NCBI RefSeq assembly: GCF_002216065.1
Contig: NZ_CP022282.1
Coordinates: 4,808,889-4,872,888 of the forward strand
Origin: Chryseobacterium sp. T16E-39
GTDB lineage: Bacteria > Bacteroidota > Bacteroidia > Flavobacteriales > Weeksellaceae
DNA: 64,000 nt
Direction: 5' to 3'
Shown here: one piece after another, positions 45,357 to 53,999 of the stretch
Layout of the letters: each line of letters opens with the position of its first letter
How positions within the stretch are numbered: the first letter of the stretch is position 1
Notes under the pieces: model-generated
The model's database searches: none
Told to the model about the DNA's origin: nothing
Seen by the model: only the letters and a program-made list of their open reading frames with translations
Made by a program: the position numbers and the translations under genes

Positions 45357-46082
45357 ATGATGGAAAAAAATTTTAATCCCGTAATAAAAACGGTACAGAG
45401 CTTAAGAAAGCTTAGTATGGATGTCATGCTCACCAATAAAGAAATTGTAGAGAGCAATGATGTGATTATGCAACAAATTGCAGAAGGTGGCAAACTCATT
45501 CTTGCCTCCAATGATAGTATTATCATTAATCTATGGCTTAATGATAAAGCGAAACTGGTCGAAAATACAATTGTACTCTTGTGTATTTTTAAAAGTATTG
45601 AAGATAAATTCAAAAATAAAGACTCTTCGTTTTTGACGGAAACCTGGCAGGCTCACAACCATTATAAAGATGTTGTGTTCAATAATTTGAAAGAATTAAA
45701 GAGGATCGGAGATGTCATTTTTGTGTCAGAGAATCTTAAAAATTGGAAAGATATTTGGAAGGCCGTTTCATCAAACATAAACAAAATTATTTCTATATCA
45801 GAAACATACAGGTTGAAATTGGCATTAATGGAAAATCTGCAGCCTGAAGAAATTGATGGTTTAACGTTGGATATTCTTAAACATATTCCATGGAACTACT
45901 CTGATGAAGAGGCTTGTCTATATGAGAAAGAATATGTGGAAGCATATCATAAATTAAAAGAGTCCCAATCCAGAAGAAAGAATTTATGGGATAAAGTACT
46001 CAACATTTTGGTGAGTGGTGTTGAAGAAACACCCACTCATAGAGTACAGATGAAAAGGTGGATGGAAGTTCTTCATAATTAA
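45357..46082 (+). CDS. Orphan helical protein
   Basis: The 241-residue protein is not recognised. It lacks a signal peptide and membrane segments and looks mainly helical with short Trp-containing segments (NHYKDVVFNNLKELKRIGD, NWKDIWKAVSSNINKIISIS, KNLWDKVLNILVSGVE). The start used is the ATG pair at 45357/45360. An upstream TTG at 45297 would run through a terminator-like hairpin and is rejected. It stands alone between the inverted repeat and a GG-leader peptide gene. No homology-based role can be stated. Confidence 0.7.
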   Translation: MMEKNFNPVIKTVQSLRKLSMDVMLTNKEIVESNDVIMQQIAEGGKLILASNDSIIINLWLNDKAKLVENTIVLLCIFKSIEDKFKNKDSSFLTETWQAHNHYKDVVFNNLKELKRIGDVIFVSENLKNWKDIWKAVSSNINKIISISETYRLKLALMENLQPEEIDGLTLDILKHIPWNYSDEEACLYEKEYVEAYHKLKESQSRRKNLWDKVLNILVSGVEETPTHRVQMKRWMEVLHN

Positions 46083-46168
46083 TACTTTATTTTTTTTGAC
46101 TGTATTTTTATTTAAACATTTAATTAAAGATGTTTTTGGGTAAGTAAGAATTTGTGTATCAGAATTTT

Positions 46169-46176
46169 TATATTTG
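46169..46176 (+). promoter_or_regulatory. -7 box of GG-leader peptide 2
   Basis: TATATTTG matches TAnnTTTG, 22 bases before the ATG at 46199. A TTTG at 46151 is at a short spacing of 14 bases. Confidence 0.55.
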
Positions 46177-46198
46177 TTAGTACCAAAAAACTATTACT

Positions 46199-46384
46199 AT
46201 GTTTAAAAATGTTCAAAAAATTAAAAGTTTAGGCAGAGCAGACCTAAAAAAGATTGACGGAGGAATCAGACCAATTGTCAACTGCAATGTTTTATGTGGT
46301 GGCGGAGGTGGAGTTGTTTCGAACACTCCGGGAGTTGGTGACGTTTGTACTCCGGACAGGAGACTATGTTGTATTTGCCTATAG
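46199..46384 (+). CDS. GG-leader bacteriocin-like peptide with six-Cys core, second copy type
   Basis: The 61-residue precursor carries a double-glycine leader, KSLGRADLKKIDGG (ending at residues 21-22), followed by a 39-residue core with six Cys (NC, LC, VC, LCC and IC) and a GGGGG stretch. It shares with the peptide at 39300 the leader type, length and Cys number but not the core sequence. No transporter, immunity or modification gene is nearby. Either a remote exporter serves both peptides, or they are relics or signals. Confidence 0.75.
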   Translation: MFKNVQKIKSLGRADLKKIDGGIRPIVNCNVLCGGGGGVVSNTPGVGDVCTPDRRLCCICL

Positions 46385-46387
46385 ATT

Positions 46388-46418
46388 AAAAAAGACTGTA
46401 TCATGTACAGTCTTTTTT
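46388..46418 (+). terminator. Terminator of GG-leader peptide 2
   Basis: AAAAAAGACTGTA pairs with TACAGTCTTTTTT, loop of about five bases, then T run. The gene is therefore monocistronic. Confidence 0.93.
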
Positions 46419-46482
46419 CTTTTCAGTAGTATCCATCGAAAAGAAATATTTTAGCAATATTTGCATTTAATTATTTAACCAG

Positions 46483-46920
46483 ATGAAATTTATTTTGTTG
46501 TTGTCCTGTTTTGTGTGCAGTCTTTCTCATGCACAAGGAAATACAGCATTAAAAATAGCTGATACCTCTAAAACATTAGATACTTTAGAGTATCTCAAAA
46601 GTAATTTTGAAATCAAAAAACGGCAGTATATTGGAAAACCTTTTTCGTGTCTGCTGAGTAAAATGCTGAAAATACAGCCGAAAACAGTTTGGAATACACC
46701 GGCTATGAACGATAGTACGACTGTTGAAAAGTCCTTGTTCCGTTTTTATGACATCAATTATCCGATCTTAAATGAGACCAAAATGCTGATTACATGGCAA
46801 ACAGGATTTTCTTATAAGACACTTGATATTTATAGCAAAAGAAATAAATATTATTTTACAAATGCAGAAAGGAAGCTATATGGAAGCAAAATAATTAAGG
46901 ATATTCTGGTGTATCGCTAA
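46483..46920 (+). CDS. Secreted hypothetical protein
   Basis: The 145-residue protein has a signal peptide (MKFILLLSCFVCSLSHAQG) and a mature part of about 125 residues rich in Lys, Thr and Tyr (LEYLKSNFEIKKRQYIGKPF, SLFRFYDINYPIL, KRNKYYFTNAERKLYGSK). It is not recognised. It starts after the terminator of the GG-leader peptide, so a functional link is only positional. Confidence 0.65.
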   Translation: MKFILLLSCFVCSLSHAQGNTALKIADTSKTLDTLEYLKSNFEIKKRQYIGKPFSCLLSKMLKIQPKTVWNTPAMNDSTTVEKSLFRFYDINYPILNETKMLITWQTGFSYKTLDIYSKRNKYYFTNAERKLYGSKIIKDILVYR

Positions 46921-46968
46921 AATTTATTATCTGGGTCTGGAATATATTTAATTATCTTTATTTTAATA

Positions 46969-47535
46969 ATGGAAGCAATACGAAACTATTTTGAACAATC
47001 TGTTTCTATGTCTGATAAAGACTGGGAACTGTTTGCATCAAAATTGAAAACTGAAAAATTTTCTAAAAAGCAATTTTTAATCAATGCCAATGAAACAGAG
47101 CACTATCTTTCTTTTATTGAAAAAGGGACAGTTCGTTTTTTTATTCCCAAAGAGATTGAAGATTTTACTTTTTCGTTTTCGTTTGCGGGTGAATTTGTAA
47201 GTGCATATGATTCCTTCCTTACACAAAAGCCCTGTTCATACAGTATACAGGCACTGGAGGAGACCGTTTTGTGGAGAATAGCTTATGAGGATCTCAATCT
47301 TATTTATGCCGAGACAGAGATAGGAAATAAGATAGGAAGATTAGCAAGTGAGAGACTGTACCTTGAAAATTTTAAAAGGGAGATCTCACTACTTACGCAA
47401 ACCGCTGAAGAGCGATATTTGAATTTATTTTCAGAACAACGTCATATTCTGAAGCAAATTCCTCTCAAATACATTGCTTCCTATATCGGAATTACCCCAC
47501 AGGCATTGAGTAGAATTCGTCGTAAAATTTCTTAA
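46969..47535 (+). CDS. Crp/Fnr-family transcriptional regulator
   Basis: The 188-residue protein has an N-terminal cyclic-nucleotide-binding-like domain (FLINANETEHYLSFIEKGTVRFF, FSFAGEFVSAYDSF) and a C-terminal helix-turn-helix (LKYIASYIGITPQALSRIRRKIS). There is no Fnr-type Cys cluster, so it probably responds to another signal. It lies 50 bases before the DoxX-like gene, which may be its target. Confidence 0.87.
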   Translation: MEAIRNYFEQSVSMSDKDWELFASKLKTEKFSKKQFLINANETEHYLSFIEKGTVRFFIPKEIEDFTFSFSFAGEFVSAYDSFLTQKPCSYSIQALEETVLWRIAYEDLNLIYAETEIGNKIGRLASERLYLENFKREISLLTQTAEERYLNLFSEQRHILKQIPLKYIASYIGITPQALSRIRRKIS

Positions 47536-47585
47536 CATAGGTTCATTGTTTTGAAAAAATGGATAGTGCAATTTTGTAAATAAAA

Positions 47586-48089
47586 ATGCCAGAATCTATT
47601 TTACCTATCGTATTTGTGATCTCTTTGATCATCTTGAAAATAACTACAAAAAAATATGATTTCAGTTTATCCGGACGTATTGCAATGATGGTTATGCTTA
47701 TTACAACAGGAATTGCCCATTTCGTCTATGCGGAAGGAATGGCCTTAATGCTTCCTGAATGGATCCCATTTAAACAAACCTTAATTTTTGCTACCGGAAT
47801 ACTGGAAATTGTAGCCGGAATTTTACTATTGATACCAAAATATCAGAAATGGGTAGGCTGGGGTATCATCTTATTTTTTATTTTGATCGTACCTGCTAAT
47901 ATTTACGCTGCTATAAAACACGTTAATATGCAAAGTGCCGGCTATGATGGAAAGGGTGCTGCCTATTTATTCTACAGAATTCCACTGCAGGTAATTTTTA
48001 TTGGCTGGGTATATTTTTCTGCTATAAAATGGCCTTTTAAATGGGGTGTGGGTAAACACAGAAACGAAACGTATCATATAAACTTGTAA
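47586..48089 (+). CDS. DoxX-like membrane protein
   Basis: The 167-residue protein has four membrane segments and the DoxX/DoxX-like 4-helix pattern: TGIAHFVYAEGMALMLPEWIP, TLIFATGILEIVAGILLLIP and the YFSAIKWPFKW tail. These proteins are small quinone- or oxidoreductase-associated membrane proteins with unclear function. The probable regulator is the Crp-like gene immediately upstream. It converges on gcvT with a shared terminator. Confidence 0.82.
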   Translation: MPESILPIVFVISLIILKITTKKYDFSLSGRIAMMVMLITTGIAHFVYAEGMALMLPEWIPFKQTLIFATGILEIVAGILLLIPKYQKWVGWGIILFFILIVPANIYAAIKHVNMQSAGYDGKGAAYLFYRIPLQVIFIGWVYFSAIKWPFKWGVGKHRNETYHINL

Positions 48090-48101
48090 TTTCTTAAAAA
48101 A

Positions 48102-48129
48102 AAGCCGTAGAACGATTATTCTACGGCTT
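48102..48129 (-). terminator. Bidirectional terminator between the DoxX-like gene and gcvT
   Basis: AAGCCGTAGAA (48102-48112) pairs perfectly with TTCTACGGCTT (48119-48129). On the minus strand it is followed by six or more T, so it ends gcvT. On the plus strand the T run is weaker. Confidence 0.9.
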
Positions 48130-48152
48130 CTATATTTAAAATGCTTTTTTAT

Positions 48153-49229
48153 TTATACAAAAGGAGCTTTTACTACTTTCGCAGGAATATTTTTATTTCT
48201 AACCTGAATAAAGATATCTGATCCTAATTTAAAATGAGGTTTAGCAACATATGCTAGCCCTAAACCAATCTTTTTCATTGGAGACTGAGTTCCTGAAGTT
48301 ACTTTTCCAATCACATTTCCTTCAGCATCTACAACAGGGTAATCGTGTCTTGGTACTCCCTTATCCTGAAGTTCGAAAGCAACTAACTTTCTGGTAACTC
48401 CTTCTTCTTTTTGCTTGGCAAACGTATCTTTAGAAACAAAATCTTTATCAAATTTTGTAATCCATCCTAAACCTGCTTCAATGGGTGAAGTTGTGTCATC
48501 GATATCGTTTCCATACAGGCAAAATCCTTTTTCAAGTCTTAAAGTATCTCTTGCTGCTAAACCGCAAGGAATAATCCCTTCAGTTTCTCCGGCTTTAATA
48601 ACTGCATCCCAAAGCGTTACTGCATTTTCATTATTAAAATAAATTTCAAAACCTCCGCTTCCTGTGTAGCCTGTATTCGAAATAATAACATCATTAATTC
48701 CTGCCACAGATCCTACTGTAAAATTGTAGTAAGGGATCTCAGATAAATTGACATCAGTTAGTTTTTGAAGAATTGCTGTAGCATTAGGACCTTGAATAGC
48801 CAGAAGAGACATCTCATCTGAAGCATTGATCATTTTAGCACCGAAAGTGTTATATTTTGAGATATGATTCCAATCCTTTTCAATATTTGAAGCATTAACT
48901 ACAACAAAATATTTCTCATCATCCATCTGATAAACGATAAGGTCGTCCACAATACCACCGTCCTCATTAGGAAGACAAGAATATTGAGCTTTTCCTTTTT
49001 CTAAAGCATCTATGTTATTCGTAGTAACGAATTGCAAAAGCTCCTTAGAACCGGGACCCTCAATGAAAAATTGTCCCATGTGAGAAACATCGAATATTCC
49101 TGCGTTTTCTCTTACTGCAAAATGTTCTTCCGTAACTCCGGAATATTGTACAGGCATTTCGAATCCTGCGAAAGGTACTATTTTCGCTCCTAAAGAAACG
49201 TGTTTGTCGTACAAGGCTGTTTTCTTCAT
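48153..49229 (-). CDS. gcvT: Aminomethyltransferase (glycine cleavage T protein)
   Basis: GcvT transfers the methylene group from the aminomethyl-lipoyl H protein to tetrahydrofolate. The 358-residue protein has [16 protein letters not shown], the glycine-cleavage T domain [11 protein letters not shown] and [26 protein letters not shown], and a C-terminal barrel ([18 protein letters not shown]). The length is right. It is alone here; other glycine-cleavage genes are not in the window. Confidence 0.96.
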   Translation of the reverse strand: MKKTALYDKHVSLGAKIVPFAGFEMPVQYSGVTEEHFAVRENAGIFDVSHMGQFFIEGPGSKELLQFVTTNNIDALEKGKAQYSCLPNEDGGIVDDLIVYQMDDEKYFVVVNASNIEKDWNHISKYNTFGAKMINASDEMSLLAIQGPNATAILQKLTDVNLSEIPYYNFTVGSVAGINDVIISNTGYTGSGGFEIYFNNENAVTLWDAVIKAGETEGIIPCGLAARDTLRLEKGFCLYGNDIDDTTSPIEAGLGWITKFDKDFVSKDTFAKQKEEGVTRKLVAFELQDKGVPRHDYPVVDAEGNVIGKVTSGTQSPMKKIGLGLAYVAKPHFKLGSDIFIQVRNKNIPAKVVKAPFV

Positions 49230-49240
49230 ATTTATTTCTA

Positions 49241-49711
49241 TTACTTTATTTTAAAACTATTGAAGGTTTCGTTAAAAAGATTCATATAATTACCATTCCA
49301 GTATTTCTGGCCACAATTGATGGAAACAATGAACAGGTTTTGGTCTTTTTGGAAAACTCTTGTAACCCAGAAAAGCTTTTCATGTTCATCCAGATATTCA
49401 TAAAAGTATTCGGTATATCCTTTTTTGCCCTTACTAGATTTTATCTTTTTTTCTTCATCGTTAGACTTATAGAGGGCAAGGATGAATTTTTTTGTTTCCT
49501 CCTTGGGTAAATTCAGATCATGGTACTCTGAAATGGTGATCGCTCCGATTTCATTGGTAGGAAAAATATTGACAATATCATTGTCATTCGTAGATTTCCA
49601 TCCTTCAGGAACATTGATTGAATAAGTAGGACTATCATAAACAGTTGCTTTTTGAGCAAATGTGAAATAACCAAGCATCAGGGTTAGTACTACGATCAGA
49701 TTTTTTTTCAT
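49241..49711 (-). CDS. Secreted hypothetical protein
   Basis: The 156-residue protein has a signal peptide ([20 protein letters not shown]) and a mature part with [23 protein letters not shown], a layout like PsbP/secreted stress-type domains with alternating strands and two helices. It begins next to idi, with a one-base gap. No function is assigned. Confidence 0.7.
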   Translation of the reverse strand: MKKNLIVVLTLMLGYFTFAQKATVYDSPTYSINVPEGWKSTNDNDIVNIFPTNEIGAITISEYHDLNLPKEETKKFILALYKSNDEEKKIKSSKGKKGYTEYFYEYLDEHEKLFWVTRVFQKDQNLFIVSINCGQKYWNGNYMNLFNETFNSFKIK

Positions 49712-50221
49712 CTAAAAATGGTGTTTATATTCTTCCAGAATGATTTTGAACCACTCGGTAAAGTTTTCCGGATTATTGGAGATCTCTTTATCCAGATCAG
49801 CCATGGAAATATATTTCACTTCCTCAACTTCTTCTTTATTTAAAGCAAAATCAGCATCATAATTTCCTACGAATACATGATCTAATTCATGTTCCCAAAG
49901 TCCACCGCCAACATCAGCTTTATAAATAAAATTGAACTTTTCTGAAAGTTCAGCCTCTATTCCTAACTCTTCTTTTACTCTGCGTTTTGCACCTTCGAGA
50001 TAGCTTTCACCATTTCGTGGGTGGGAGCATACTGCATTGGTCCATTGATTAGGTGAATGGTATTTTTCTGAAGCCCTCTTTTGCAAAAGCATTTCGCCTT
50101 TATCATTAAATAGAAATACTGAAAAAGCACGGTGTAGCAAGCCGTTAATATGTGCCTGCTGTTTTTCCATTAAACCTAAAACATTGTCTTCGGGATTTAC
50201 TAAGACTACCAATTCTTCCAT
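49712..50221 (-). CDS. idi: Isopentenyl-diphosphate delta-isomerase, type 1
   Basis: Idi interconverts isopentenyl and dimethylallyl diphosphate, the last step before isoprenoid assembly. The 169-residue protein has the Nudix-like box KRRVKEELGIEAEL, the catalytic Cys in WTNAVCSHPRNGE and the Glu in ELDHVF. It starts MEELVVLVNPEDN at 50221, five bases after a TACATTTG box. The length is close to that of the type 1 family. Confidence 0.95.
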   Translation of the reverse strand: MEELVVLVNPEDNVLGLMEKQQAHINGLLHRAFSVFLFNDKGEMLLQKRASEKYHSPNQWTNAVCSHPRNGESYLEGAKRRVKEELGIEAELSEKFNFIYKADVGGGLWEHELDHVFVGNYDADFALNKEEVEEVKYISMADLDKEISNNPENFTEWFKIILEEYKHHF

Positions 50222-50226
50222 TCCTA

Positions 50227-50234
50227 CAAATGTA
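50227..50234 (-). promoter_or_regulatory. -7 box of idi
   Basis: TACATTTG on the minus strand matches TAnnTTTG. Only five bases separate it from the ATG, so the mRNA may be nearly leaderless. Confidence 0.6.
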
Positions 50235-50319
50235 AGTCTTATAAATGTATTTTGGAAATTTTTGGGAAAACATCATATGGATGCAAATTATTCGACTGAA
50301 ACCTTAAAAGTTATGACTT

Positions 50320-51159
50320 CTATAGTTCAATGCTCCTTTTTTCTTTTCTCAATGCAGATGATGAAAAACCAAAATATTTCTTAAGCGTCTTATTCAAATG
50401 ACTTCCATCCGTAAATCCCAGACTCCATGCAATCTCTTGTAGTGGAGTATTGGTATATCTTATTCTGTTTATTGCTATTTGAAGCTTTGTCTTGTGAATA
50501 TATTCTTTTAACGATTCATTGGCATTTCTTTTAAAATATTCACTGAAATACTTTTGGGAAACATTGAACTTTTCTGAGAGATAAACAATGGACAGCAGAT
50601 CTTCATTAATAATATTCTGGTTGATATGCTGAATAATCCCCGAAAATTTGCTTTCGTTCTTTTCTTTGCTGCTGATTAGCTTTGAGCTTATAATGGTTAG
50701 GATAGATGAAAGTGAGTTGGCGATCAGTGTTTCAGAATATTCTGCATTCTGATCTTTTTCATGGACAATAATATCGAATAATCTTTTTACCTGTTCCTTG
50801 TCCCTGCTTTCAGCAAAAGGAAGCCCGGTGGTAAAGTCATAAAATCCTATAATATAATTAAGCTTACTGTACCATTCTGAATAATTAATAGAAGTGTTTT
50901 TAAGGTTCTTAAAATAATGTTCTGTAAATCGGATGAATAAGAATCTGGTGGGTTCGATGATTTCATAAGCATGACACTTTGAATAAGGGAGCAGGAAGAA
51001 ATCATCAGGCTGATAATTCTGAATCTTATATTCCATACTCTGGATTCCTTTCCCGGAAAGGATAAATACCAGTTCAAAAAAACTGTTTTTCCGGAAACGG
51101 TCTTTCCATTCCGATAGTTCCACTATTTCTATTTCAATAAGCTCATGTATATGATCCAT
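50320..51159 (-). CDS. AraC-family transcriptional regulator
   Basis: The 279-residue protein has an N-terminal cupin-like sensor (about 1-160) and a C-terminal AraC/XylS double helix-turn-helix (SLKEYIHKTKLQIAINRIRYTNTPLQEIAWSLGFTDGSHLNKTLKKYFG). It is divergent from the AhpD-like gene (51268) with a 108-base shared region that contains two identical 9-base direct repeats. Both genes have -7 boxes there, so it probably regulates the AhpD-like gene and itself. Confidence 0.88.
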   Translation of the reverse strand: MDHIHELIEIEIVELSEWKDRFRKNSFFELVFILSGKGIQSMEYKIQNYQPDDFFLLPYSKCHAYEIIEPTRFLFIRFTEHYFKNLKNTSINYSEWYSKLNYIIGFYDFTTGLPFAESRDKEQVKRLFDIIVHEKDQNAEYSETLIANSLSSILTIISSKLISSKEKNESKFSGIIQHINQNIINEDLLSIVYLSEKFNVSQKYFSEYFKRNANESLKEYIHKTKLQIAINRIRYTNTPLQEIAWSLGFTDGSHLNKTLKKYFGFSSSALRKEKRSIEL

Positions 51160-51180
51160 TACTACATCGACAGGTTAATG

Positions 51181-51208
51181 CAAAAGTAAATCTTTTATTT
51201 GTACTCAA
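51181..51208 (-). promoter_or_regulatory. AraC promoter
   Basis: On the minus strand TTG (51208-51206), 17 bases, then TACTTTTG (51188-51181), a full match. The first repeat TTTGTACTC overlaps the -33 element. Confidence 0.65.
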
Positions 51209-51227
51209 TATTCAATTTTTTGTACTC
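51198..51227. promoter_or_regulatory. Direct-repeat operator between araC-like and ahpD-like genes
   Basis: TTTGTACTC occurs exactly at 51198-51206 and 51219-51227, spaced 21 bases (two helical turns). It lies 23 bases before the AhpD-like -7 box and over the AraC -33 element. Direct repeats of this spacing are typical of AraC-family operators. Confidence 0.72.
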
Positions 51228-51249
51228 TTTTTAATGATACAGGCCTGCA

Positions 51250-51257
51250 TAGCTTTG
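51250..51257 (+). promoter_or_regulatory. -7 box of the AhpD-like gene
   Basis: TAGCTTTG matches TAnnTTTG, ten bases before the ATG at 51268. Confidence 0.6.
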
Positions 51258-51267
51258 TAAAAAAAAG

Positions 51268-51684
51268 ATGGATTATAAAAGTATAGCAAAAAAAACACTT
51301 GGACATTTGTATCAAGCTCACTCGAGCATCAGAAACTCCGGAATAGACAATTCGCTTATTGCATTGGTTGAATTAAGGATATCTCAATTGAATGGGTGTG
51401 CTTATTGTTGCAGTTTTCACTCACAGGAGTTAAGGGATATGGGCATAGAGCAGTCTTTAATTGATAAAATTCCAGGATACAAACATTCTGAATCATTTAA
51501 TAACAGACAGCTTTTAGTCCTGAAATGGGCGGATGCAGTGACCTGTTTGACAGATAACAGAGATGAGCTATTCATAAAGTTACAGTCAGAGTTTTCAGAA
51601 AGAGAGATTGTAGAGCTTACTGCCAGTATTTCTCTAATGAATGCCTTGAACAGATTGAGAATAAGCTTAGGTGAAAAATTCTGA
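51268..51684 (+). CDS. AhpD-like carboxymuconolactone decarboxylase family protein
   Basis: The 138-residue protein has the redox CXXC-type motif in NGCAYCCSFHSQELRDMG, which marks AhpD-like peroxidase partners in the CMD family, and LKWADAVTC/ELTASISLMNALNRLRIS helices. It reduces peroxidases or acts in oxidative stress. The divergent AraC regulator and the direct repeats suggest inducible control. Confidence 0.88.
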   Translation: MDYKSIAKKTLGHLYQAHSSIRNSGIDNSLIALVELRISQLNGCAYCCSFHSQELRDMGIEQSLIDKIPGYKHSESFNNRQLLVLKWADAVTCLTDNRDELFIKLQSEFSEREIVELTASISLMNALNRLRISLGEKF

Positions 51685-51916
51685 AGAATAATTGTAGAAG
51701 ACGAAATTATGAATAATGCATATCCTTGGATATTTATTGGATTTGGAAAGACCTTTCAGGGAAAGTTTAATAATTAACCTGAAGCAAAACGGAAAATTTT
51801 CAATCATAATTGCAAAATTGATTAATTAAATGTTTAATTTATTCATATATTATAGTTTTTAATAGTAAAATTTTAATATAAACGAAGTTTAACAGCTCCT
51901 TTTATTGTAAAAATCG

Positions 51917-51924
51917 TAACTTTG
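51917..51924 (+). promoter_or_regulatory. -7 box of the HAD-like gene
   Basis: TAACTTTG matches TAnnTTTG, 14 bases before the ATG at 51939. Confidence 0.5.
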
Positions 51925-51938
51925 TCATTCAAATTTTT

Positions 51939-52346
51939 ATGATGGAGTTAGATTATATCGAACACGTAAGTCCTATACTTAAGGACGGGGTAAAAAACTA
52001 CTTAATAGATATTGACGGGACAATTACAGATGATGTTCCTAACGAAGAACCTGAAAGAATGGTGACCTGTGAACCTTATCCGGATGCTTTGGCAACAGTA
52101 AACAAGTGGTACGATGAAGGACATCAGATTTGTTTTTTTACTTCACGAACTGAAAATTTAAAACAAATTACCATTGACTGGCTGGACAAACATGGATTTA
52201 AATACCACAGTGTTTTATGCGGAAAACCAAGAGGAGGAAATTATCACTGGATTGATAATCACCTGGTAAGAGCCACAAGATACAAAGGGAAATTTACTGA
52301 TCTGGTCGAAAAACAAGTAACTATCGAAGTTTTCAAGGAAGATTAA
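51939..52346 (+). CDS. HAD-like hydrolase (phosphoheptose-isomerase-like annotation)
   Basis: The 135-residue protein has the HAD motif I LIDIDGTITDDVP, with nucleophile Asp, and FFTSRTENLKQI. Then GKPRGGNYHWIDNHLVRATRYKGKF gives a positively charged loop that may bind a phosphosugar. Similar flavobacterial proteins are often labelled phosphoheptose isomerase, but nothing here supports that isomerase fold. I call it a short HAD-superfamily hydrolase. Two ATG codons (51939 and 51942) are possible starts. Confidence 0.75.
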   Translation: MMELDYIEHVSPILKDGVKNYLIDIDGTITDDVPNEEPERMVTCEPYPDALATVNKWYDEGHQICFFTSRTENLKQITIDWLDKHGFKYHSVLCGKPRGGNYHWIDNHLVRATRYKGKFTDLVEKQVTIEVFKED

Positions 52347-52439
52347 AATATAATTCAGAGATTTAAAAATTAAATAATAAGGTACCACACTAAATTTTTT
52401 AATTTTTAAATCTTTTTAATTTAAATATATACTGTATTT

Positions 52440-53399
52440 ATGAAAGTTTTAGCAAATGACGGTCTGGATCAATCTGGAATTGATGCACTGACTGAAAAGG
52501 GGTTTGAAGTAATCACGGCAAAAGTACCACAGGAATTTTTGGTGGATTATATTAATGAACATAAGATCCGTACTTTACTGGTTCGTAGCGCGACACATGT
52601 AAGAAAAGATATTATCGACAATTGTCCATCGATTGAAATTATTGGGAGAGGGGGAGTTGGTATGGATAACATTGATGTAGATTATGCAAGAGAAAAAGGA
52701 ATTCACGTGATCAATACGCCTTCCGCTTCTTCGGAATCAGTGGCTGAATTGGTATTTGCCCATTTGTTTTCAGGAGCTAGGTTTTTACAGGATTCCAACA
52801 GAAAGATGCCTTTAGTAGGGGATACTGAGTTTGCAGGACTTAAGAAAGCATATGCCAAAGGAATTGAATTGAGAGGAAAAACCATCGGAATTGTAGGCAT
52901 GGGAAGAATTGGACAGGAGGTAGCTAGAATTGCATTGGGGTTAGGAATGAGGGTAGTTGCTGCTGATAATAATGTAGGAAAAGCTAGTATTAAAGTTAAG
53001 TTTTACAATAATCAGTTCATCAATGTAGATATAGAAACTGAACCTTTACAGGAGGTTTTAAAGCATTCAGATTTTATTACACTCCATGTACCTGCACAGA
53101 AAGATGGGTATATGATTGGAAAGAATGAGTTTGAAATCATGAAAGATGGAGTTGCTATTGTTAACTGTTCCAGAGGAGGAGTAATTGATGAGGTTGCTTT
53201 AATTGAAGCACTTGATGCAGGAAAAGTGAGGTTTGCAGGGTTAGATGTTTTCATTAATGAACCTACTCCTTCAAAAGAAATCCTCAACCATTCTAAAATA
53301 TCACTGACACCACATACAGGAGCATCGACTCTGGAAGCACAGGATAGAATTGGTCTTTCTTTAGCAGAACAGATTTCCAGCATCTTACAAATTCACTAA
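52440..53399 (+). CDS. D-2-hydroxyacid dehydrogenase (serA-like)
   Basis: The 319-residue protein is a D-isomer-specific 2-hydroxyacid dehydrogenase. The NAD-binding domain shows GIVGMGRIGQEVARIALGLGMRVVAAD, with VNCSRGGVIDEVALIEALDAGKVRFAGLDVF and the catalytic His in LTPHTGASTLEAQDR. It lacks the C-terminal ACT domain of long SerA forms, so it may be a phosphoglycerate dehydrogenase of the short type or another hydroxyacid dehydrogenase. It precedes mscL, with a shared terminator. Confidence 0.85.
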   Translation: MKVLANDGLDQSGIDALTEKGFEVITAKVPQEFLVDYINEHKIRTLLVRSATHVRKDIIDNCPSIEIIGRGGVGMDNIDVDYAREKGIHVINTPSASSESVAELVFAHLFSGARFLQDSNRKMPLVGDTEFAGLKKAYAKGIELRGKTIGIVGMGRIGQEVARIALGLGMRVVAADNNVGKASIKVKFYNNQFINVDIETEPLQEVLKHSDFITLHVPAQKDGYMIGKNEFEIMKDGVAIVNCSRGGVIDEVALIEALDAGKVRFAGLDVFINEPTPSKEILNHSKISLTPHTGASTLEAQDRIGLSLAEQISSILQIH

Positions 53400-53420
53400 T
53401 AGATGTTTGAATATCCAAAT

Positions 53421-53449
53421 AAAAAAACACCTCAATTGAGGTGTTTTTT
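53421..53449 (+). terminator. Bidirectional terminator between the serA-like gene and mscL
   Basis: AAAAACACCTC pairs with GAGGTGTTTTT around AATT, with A and T runs on both sides. Confidence 0.93.
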
Positions 53450-53450
53450 G

Positions 53451-53834
53451 TTATATATTATTTTTATTCTTTAATAGATCTCTGATTTCCATTAGTAATT
53501 TTTGGTCATCAGTTGGTCCTGCTGGAGCAGGCTCTTCTTTTGCTTTGGATATTTTATTAATTCCTTTGATCATCACGAATAAAACAAGAGCAATACATAA
53601 GAAATTAATAACTGCTGCCAAAAAGTTACCATAAGTAACACCGTTCCAGACTAATGTTTTGATGTTTTCTGCGCCTGCAGCTTTTAGAGCAGGATTAAGT
53701 AAAAGAGGTGTAATAACATCTTCTACAAATGATGAAACGATCTTTCCGAAAGCTGCACCAATGATTACCCCTACTGCAAGATCAATGACATTGCCTTTGA
53801 CTGCGAATTCTTTAAATTCTTTTATAAATCCCAT
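53451..53834 (-). CDS. mscL: Large-conductance mechanosensitive channel
   Basis: MscL opens on osmotic downshock. The 127-residue protein has the conserved N-terminal [38 protein letters not shown], a loop and the second membrane helix [15 protein letters not shown]. It ends with an acidic helix [10 protein letters not shown], which is typical. Length and layout are normal. It has its own promoter and terminator. Confidence 0.96.
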   Translation of the reverse strand: MGFIKEFKEFAVKGNVIDLAVGVIIGAAFGKIVSSFVEDVITPLLLNPALKAAGAENIKTLVWNGVTYGNFLAAVINFLCIALVLFVMIKGINKISKAKEEPAPAGPTDDQKLLMEIRDLLKNKNNI

Positions 53835-53863
53835 AATTTATTTTTTTTATGTTGTGTATTACA

Positions 53864-53871
53864 CAAATATA
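53864..53871 (-). promoter_or_regulatory. -7 box of mscL
   Basis: TATATTTG on the minus strand matches TAnnTTTG, about 29 bases before the ATG. Confidence 0.5.
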
Positions 53872-53999
53872 ACTAAAATTGTTATTTTTTTCGCTCTTAT
53901 GGGATATTTATTTGTATTCTTTTTAAATAAAATGAATGTGGTATCATGGCATTTGGCATTAATAAAAAATATTATACATTAGTCGAATACTAATATGAA

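Noticed and set aside
51709..51777. 22-codon frame after the AhpD-like gene
   Set aside because: There is no promoter box nearby, no recognisable pattern and the length is near chance.
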